Assembly (NCBI GenBank): GCA_003219115.1
Contig: QHPN01000058.1
Location: 1-16,285 of the forward strand
Length of the DNA: 16,285 nucleotides
DNA from: Verrucomicrobiota bacterium
Lineage (GTDB): Bacteria > Verrucomicrobiota > Verrucomicrobiia > Chthoniobacterales > UBA10450
Direction: 5' to 3'
Shown here: piece after piece, positions 12,014-16,285 of the stretch
How the letters are laid out: each line of letters begins with the position of its first letter
How positions within the stretch are numbered: the stretch's first letter is position 1
Position numbers and translations under genes: made by a program
The notes under the pieces: generated by a model
What the model was told of the DNA's origin: nothing
Databases searched by the model: none
Seen by the model: only the letters and a program-made list of their open reading frames with translations

Positions 12014-14485
12014 ATGATCGGCGACTTCAAGCTTGCCTTGAGGGTGATGATGAAATCACCAGTGTTTAGTGCTATCGCTGTCGTTACGCTGGCGCTTGGG
12101 ATAGGAGCAAATGCCGCCATTTTTTCGGTGGTGGAGAATACGCTTTTGCGACCCTTGCCATTTCGACAGGCGGATCGCTTAGTCCGACTATACGAATCCA
12201 ACGATGAGGTTGGGGCGCGCACGGACGCGCTTAATTTAAGTCCTCAAGCAGTACGCCAATGGCGTGAATATGGCAGGAACATCTTTGAAGATGTTGGCGC
12301 CGCTGACGGAATTACGGTCACCGTTGGCGGTGTCGGAATTGAACCGCCTCGGAACGTTCAGGCGGCACCGATAACCGCCAATTTCTTTTCTGTCCTCGGT
12401 GTGACACCAGCGCGCGGCCGAGCTTTCACGTCGGACGAGGATCGAGAGAATGGGCCACCGGTTGCAATCATCAGCGACGATTTTTGGCGGGATCAACTTG
12501 GTGGACGTAGCGATGTTATCGGATCAACCCTCAGTTTGAGTGGATTGCCTCATACAATTGTTGGCGTTATGCCAAAAGGCTTTCGGCATCCGTATCGCTC
12601 GCAGATTTGGTTACCAGCCAGGCTGAAAACAGAACCGACCTCTGGCCCGTTGACGCGTTATCTCTATGGAGTCGCCCGGTTGAAGCCTGGGATACGTGCT
12701 TCTCAGGCTCAAGAAGCAATGCGCGGGATATGCATGGCGATTAATCGAGCCGAACCCAATCCGAACAACAGCCGCGGAATTTACATGCCGCCGTTACATG
12801 AAAGCTTTGTCATGGATGTTCGGACCAAATTACTTCTGATCGTAGTTGCGGCGGCGTGTGCCCTGTTTATCGCGGCAACGAATTTCGCGGGCTTGCTACT
12901 TACTCGCGTTATCGAACGCGAAGGCGAGTTCGCCGTTCGGATGGCACTGGGTGCGACTCGAGTGCGACTGGTTAAACAACAGCTCATACAAGCGGTCCTA
13001 CTTGCGGGCATCGGTACGTTAACAGGACTGCTGATTGCATTCTGGGTTACACCCACGCTTTTTAAGCTTAGCCCCGAAGGTTCCGACCGGACTGCTGGTC
13101 CGATGCGCGATTTCGGCTATGCCGTTACGATAGATTGGCGTGTCTTCTTATTCGCATCCGGCGTTATGGCCCTGGTTGGCCTTGGCTTTGGTTTGCTGCC
13201 TGCCATACGCGCCGCCCGTCCGGACCTGCGCGGTGGACTTAGTAGTATGGCCCGCGGAGCGACTCTTGATCGCGGTGCGCGGCAACTTCTGAACTCATTC
13301 GTCGTTGGAGAGTTGGCGATTGCCGCCATGCTACTGATGGCAAGTATCACGGCGACGCAATACTTTCGAGCGCTGGTTGAAGAACCGTGGGGATTCGAGA
13401 CGGACAACCGTCTAGCCTTTAGTGAGACTCTATCGGACCAGCTATATCCAACAGGTGAGGATAAGGAAAAGGTTCTTGAGGCTACGCTGACACAATTGCG
13501 TGCGCTGCCGGCAGTGATTTCGGCGACAGTGACTTCACCAGCGTTAATAAATGCGCCGCGTGACCTCATGGCCTTTAATGCCGAGGGTGCACCGCCCGCA
13601 CCAGAGCCCGCTGGATATTACATCACCTACGTGCGCGCAGCGCCGTCGGGTTACTTTAAAGCCATGGGACAACCCCTTCTCCGTGGTAGGGAATTCCTGC
13701 CGAGTGACAAGGCAAACGCACCCCTAGTTTGTATTGTAAGCGATGCCTTCGCTCGGCGTTTCTGGCCCAACCAAGATCCGATTGGAAAGAGGGTAAAATG
13801 GGGGCGGCTTGATGGGCCTCGCCCGTGGATGACTGTCGTTGGAGTTGTTAGCGACATGAAGGCGATTGCCGACCCGGCTTTTACTAATGTGATAGGAATG
13901 GTAGCGCGACCGTTGGCGCAAATGACGCCTCTGGGGTCGGTTTTACTCGATGATATTACGTTCGTTATTCACTCTTCTGGCAAAGGTCCGAGTGAAGCAG
14001 CGATTCGCTCAACCCTCGCACGAGTTGATTCGCGAATCGCGCCGTCGAACTTCTTGTCCCTGGAAGAGGCAGCTTCCCAGTCACGCGCCATTGAGCGATT
14101 CATCTTCGTGCTCGTCTCTTTGTTTAGCGTTCTCGGCCTGTTGTTGGCAACAGTTGGCCTCTACGGGCTGCTTTCGTTACACGTGGCCCGCCGACAACGT
14201 GAGTTTGGGATTCGCAGTGCCCTCGGCGCGACGGGCGGCCGAATTGTCGAGTTAATTATGCAGCAAGGTGCAACCCTGTCATGCGTCGGATTTGGTGTCG
14301 GTACTGTCGCGACGGTGGCAATCGTCTCGATTCTGCGTCGTCAATGGACGCAGATGCCAAGCCCAAATCTCAGCGCTTGGATTGGAAGCTGCGTCGTGTT
14401 GTCATTGGTGGTATTGCTAGCTGCGTGGTTACCTGGTCGCCGCGCCTCCCGTATTGATCCGGTGGTCGCTCTGCGATCTGAGTAG
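12014..14485 (+). CDS. Orphan duplicated MacB/FtsX-type ABC permease (ADOP family)
   Basis: An 823-residue inner-membrane permease with two tandem MacB_PCD-FtsX units. The N-terminus (FKLALRVMMKSPVFSAIAVV, then TLALGIGANAAIFSVV and LLRPLPF) is the hallmark of acidobacterial-type duplicated orphan permeases. Hydrophobic segments are at about residues 18-40, 273-296, 325-347, 377-398, 430-452, 695-722, 758-775 and 789-809. The large periplasmic domains span about 41-272 and 453-694. Both FtsX units carry the EFAVRMALGATR or EFGIRSALGATG coupling helix, and both end in an LPA/LPG-x-R-A-(A/S)-R motif. No ATP-binding subunit is encoded next to it, as is usual for this group. Export of a peptide or lipid, or mechanotransmission, is possible; the substrate is unknown. 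The ATG at 12014 is the only start that keeps TM1. Confidence 0.93.
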   Translation: MIGDFKLALRVMMKSPVFSAIAVVTLALGIGANAAIFSVVENTLLRPLPFRQADRLVRLYESNDEVGARTDALNLSPQAVRQWREYGRNIFEDVGAADGITVTVGGVGIEPPRNVQAAPITANFFSVLGVTPARGRAFTSDEDRENGPPVAIISDDFWRDQLGGRSDVIGSTLSLSGLPHTIVGVMPKGFRHPYRSQIWLPARLKTEPTSGPLTRYLYGVARLKPGIRASQAQEAMRGICMAINRAEPNPNNSRGIYMPPLHESFVMDVRTKLLLIVVAAACALFIAATNFAGLLLTRVIEREGEFAVRMALGATRVRLVKQQLIQAVLLAGIGTLTGLLIAFWVTPTLFKLSPEGSDRTAGPMRDFGYAVTIDWRVFLFASGVMALVGLGFGLLPAIRAARPDLRGGLSSMARGATLDRGARQLLNSFVVGELAIAAMLLMASITATQYFRALVEEPWGFETDNRLAFSETLSDQLYPTGEDKEKVLEATLTQLRALPAVISATVTSPALINAPRDLMAFNAEGAPPAPEPAGYYITYVRAAPSGYFKAMGQPLLRGREFLPSDKANAPLVCIVSDAFARRFWPNQDPIGKRVKWGRLDGPRPWMTVVGVVSDMKAIADPAFTNVIGMVARPLAQMTPLGSVLLDDITFVIHSSGKGPSEAAIRSTLARVDSRIAPSNFLSLEEAASQSRAIERFIFVLVSLFSVLGLLLATVGLYGLLSLHVARRQREFGIRSALGATGGRIVELIMQQGATLSCVGFGVGTVATVAIVSILRRQWTQMPSPNLSAWIGSCVVLSLVVLLAAWLPGRRASRIDPVVALRSE

Positions 14486-14544
14486 TTGAATAGCTATAAA
14501 TGTTTCGCAGGACAGCCGCGTAAAAAATAGCCGAACCGGTCAGA

Positions 14545-15312
14545 CTAGATCATATCCCAAGTGAGGACGCGCTTGTTCACCTTGTCGTCCATCACCAATC
14601 GAACGATGTACGGCGCCGTCTTCGTGAGCCAGAAGGTCATGACGTATTGGTCTGATTTTGCGTTTTCCACAACCCACGCTTTCACCGTTCCATGCGCGCC
14701 GGCTGAAACGTGTTCCTCACGCAACACATGAAAGGGTTCGACCGTGAGCTTGTCCTCGCGATCCGCAACGGCAGGAATCGAACCGGTCAGTCCCGCCTTC
14801 AGAGGTAACGCGGCGAGAAGGATCCCATAAAGTCCGCCGTTGAAATCGTAAACCGCTTGCGGGAGTTCGCTGGCGACAGGCGTCGCCGTGTCCTTGGCAT
14901 TGGCAAGTGTGACCGAGGTTACGTGCGCGCCATCGAACGTGCGCTTGAAGATCGATCCATCAATGCCATGCGCTTCCGGCGTGATCGGCGCCAGAGTCTT
15001 CGGGTCGAACGTGTTTATGATCGTATTCGATAGGCCATTAACGAACGTCGTTCCCTGCACCCGCAAAAGAGCCTGCTTGCCATTCGCTGTCGTCCATTGC
15101 ATGTGATCGCTCCAAATTCCTTGCGGGCGAACCTGCCCATCGGCGGTCTTCACGCTATAAAACCAAGCGTTGTTGTAAGGCTTGAGAAAAGAGCCATCGA
15201 GCGTTCCATCACCGACATGAACCGTTGCTTTAAGATCGCTCCCGGGAGGCGCAGCGGCCACCACGACTAGCAAGCAAGATAAAATGACGAACGCACTTGA
15301 GAGAGTGCGCAC
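14545..15312 (-). CDS. Secreted DUF3108-like protein
   Basis: A protein of about 255 residues from GTG 15312. The signal peptide is MRTLSSAFVILSCLLVVVAA, with cleavage near APPG. The mature part is beta-rich and resembles DUF3108-type secreted domains: VHVGDGTLDGSFLKPYNNAW, MQWTTANGKQALLRVQGTTF, a Gly-Leu-Tyr-Gly segment (DFNGGLYGILLAALPLKAG) and a C-terminal VKAWVVENAKSDQYVMTFWL followed by TKTAPYIVRLVM. That end matches the usual x-A-W-V-V-E...M-T-F-W-L-x-K-x-A-P-Y pattern. No catalytic residues are apparent and the function is unknown. The frame is open to ATG 15477, which adds 55 residues overlapping the upstream gene; the signal peptide favours 15312. It is convergent with the permease gene, with 59 nt between them. 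Confidence 0.75.
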   Translation of the reverse strand: MRTLSSAFVILSCLLVVVAAAPPGSDLKATVHVGDGTLDGSFLKPYNNAWFYSVKTADGQVRPQGIWSDHMQWTTANGKQALLRVQGTTFVNGLSNTIINTFDPKTLAPITPEAHGIDGSIFKRTFDGAHVTSVTLANAKDTATPVASELPQAVYDFNGGLYGILLAALPLKAGLTGSIPAVADREDKLTVEPFHVLREEHVSAGAHGTVKAWVVENAKSDQYVMTFWLTKTAPYIVRLVMDDKVNKRVLTWDMI

Positions 15313-15425
15313 GGCTTGACAAGATAGCGACAGATACGAGCAGCGAGCGATGTCCCTTCGTTCGAAAATTGTTGTCCACCGAAGTTCGTCAATGAAGTAG
15401 ATTTTATGCCTCTGTGCATGTTGCT

Positions 15426-15932
15426 TTAACGGCAGCCAGTCGTTCGCGATGACCACGTCACGTTCTGTACCTTCCATTCTTGATTTTCGCGAATCAAATC
15501 GAAGTGATTAACACCACAATGATCCAATTGGTCGTCACGAAAAAACAGGTACGACACCCATACAACTGCAATGTCGCCATCGACCTGAATAACAGGTTCT
15601 CCGAGGCGCGCTTCCAGGCGCTCAGGCCCCGGTCGAACCGATCCTGAGAACTCTGCGGGCGTGAGATGGCGAATCGCGTGACTGCCATCCGGTCGTTCCG
15701 CAGCAACGGTAATGTCAGCATCAGGTCGAAGCTGTGCTGCGAGCGCCGCCGACTCATGAGCCGCTATCCCTGCGATGATCGCGCGAACAGGCGCCATGAT
15801 AGACGCCCTTTCCGAGTCGTCTGCCGTCATGCCGGGTAATCCCGCAGCCAAGACAAGGAGTACAGCAAACTGCATTGTAAACTTCACAATATTCCTAGTC
15901 CTGCGTCGGCGATCGAGGAAAATGTTTTTCAT
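15426..15932 (-). CDS. Secreted NTF2/SnoaL-like protein
   Basis: A protein of about 168 residues from ATG 15932. After a basic stretch (RRRRTR) comes a signal or anchor segment, MQFAVLLVLAAGLPGMTA, and then a domain with the NTF2-like layout. It has a first helix (SIMAPVRAIIAGIAAHESAALAAQ), LRPDADITVAAERPDGS, a helix-loop (HLTPAEFSGSV) and the final paired strands PVIQVDGDIAVVWVSYLFF, HCGVNHFDLIRENQEWKVQN and VTWSSR. Many such proteins are steroid-isomerase-like or purely structural; no catalytic pair can be named here. Starts at ATG 15875 and GTG 16007 are also possible. The last overlaps the stop of the partial upstream frame (GTGA) but gives an N-terminus unlike a signal peptide. It lies 113 nt upstream of the DUF3108-like gene in the same orientation. 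Confidence 0.72.
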   Translation of the reverse strand: MKNIFLDRRRRTRNIVKFTMQFAVLLVLAAGLPGMTADDSERASIMAPVRAIIAGIAAHESAALAAQLRPDADITVAAERPDGSHAIRHLTPAEFSGSVRPGPERLEARLGEPVIQVDGDIAVVWVSYLFFRDDQLDHCGVNHFDLIRENQEWKVQNVTWSSRTTGCR

Positions 15933-16003
15933 CGTGAGGGCCTGGGTGCGCAGGCAACGAATGTCTTGCGTCTCGTCGTTGGGCAAGGCATGACTCAGAC
16001 TTA

Positions 16004-16285
16004 TCACGGGCCTGTCCCTATCCCTGAAGGGCCGCCGATTTGAGTATCACATGGGATGTTGGTCGTGCTATTGTTTGTCCCCCTCCACGTGTTATCCGCT
16101 CCTAGATTAAACGAATCGGTCGAAGAATTGGTGCCGCCACAGAGGTTGTTAAAGCCAATGAAACCACCGTGGGGTTCTTGGGAGAGCGGAGACGAAGGTT
16201 CGTGAGGCCCACCATTGTTGACCGGATGATGTTGCCTTCTTTGCTGTTCCCTGAGCTTATCATGCTCGCAGTCGTACCTCCTGGC
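16004..16285 (-). CDS. 3' end of an unidentified Asn/Gly/Thr-rich reading frame (5'-partial)
   Basis: On the minus strand one frame is open from the right edge of the window for 93 codons to TGA at 16006-16004, with no ATG, GTG or TTG in frame, so the start would lie outside the window. The peptide starts with charged residues (RRYDCEHDKLREQQRRQHHP) and becomes rich in Gly, Asn, Thr, Ser and Pro (GFIGFNNLCGGTNSSTDSFN, then WRGTNNSTTN), ending GGPSGIGTGP. This composition suits the tail of a secreted or surface protein. The identity is unknown, and chance openness cannot be excluded. Confidence 0.4.
   Translation of the reverse strand, partial: ARRYDCEHDKLREQQRRQHHPVNNGGPHEPSSPLSQEPHGGFIGFNNLCGGTNSSTDSFNLGADNTWRGTNNSTTNIPCDTQIGGPSGIGTGP

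Noticed and set aside
14486..14544. Terminator between the permease and DUF3108-like genes
   Set aside because: There is a run of six A/T bases, but the adjacent stem is only about 3 bp (CCG/CGG), too weak to call.

Overview
The window looks like ordinary chromosome from a moderately GC-rich, Gram-negative-type soil bacterium. A verrucomicrobial lineage (Chthoniobacterales or 'Udaeobacter'-like) is my best guess. It rests on an excisionase-type HTH fused to a receiver domain, an orphan duplicated MacB/FtsX permease, weak ribosome binding sites, many GTG/TTG starts, and a GTAGCGG-type palindromic repeat whose translation reads GGHRPPLQ. No rRNA, ribosomal protein or other phylogenetic marker is present, so the assignment is an inference. 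I see no phage, IS element, integrase or CRISPR array.

Layout. Positions 1-1902 (+) hold an unrecognised 142-residue protein, a YycJ/WalJ-type metallo-beta-lactamase hydrolase and a GNAT acetyltransferase. The last two are joined by a palindromic repeat that carries both the stop of one and the start of the other. Positions 2010-5192 (-) hold a PmtA-like SAM methyltransferase, class II fumarase (ATGA overlap) and a small secreted protein 4 nt further on, followed by a separate VOC/glyoxalase-like gene. A divergent intergenic region with a consensus-like sigma70 promoter leads into the HTH-receiver regulator at 5387-5938 (+).

Positions 6072-8783 (-) form a tight four-gene phospholipid operon: a 4-TM EamA/SMR-like protein, a YnbA-like CDP-alcohol phosphatidyltransferase, a CdsA-type CDP-diglyceride synthase and a PlsC-type acyltransferase. 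Together they could make an acylated phosphatidate, activate it with CTP, transfer the phosphatidyl group to an unknown alcohol and perhaps flip the product. This is the most system-like locus in the window.

A tRNA-Val(GAC) gene at 8920-8991 separates this operon from a secreted Q/K-rich small protein and a secreted transglutaminase-like gene. The latter is broken by an in-frame TGA just before the catalytic Cys and by a -1 frameshift near its C-terminus. After about 400 bp without a convincing gene come a secreted six-bladed kelch propeller (10987-11955) and an 823-residue orphan MacB/FtsX permease (12014-14485), both visibly less GC-rich than the lipid operon. The right end (-) carries a secreted DUF3108-like protein, a secreted NTF2/SnoaL-like protein and the 3' end of an unidentified Asn/Gly/Thr-rich reading frame that runs off the window.
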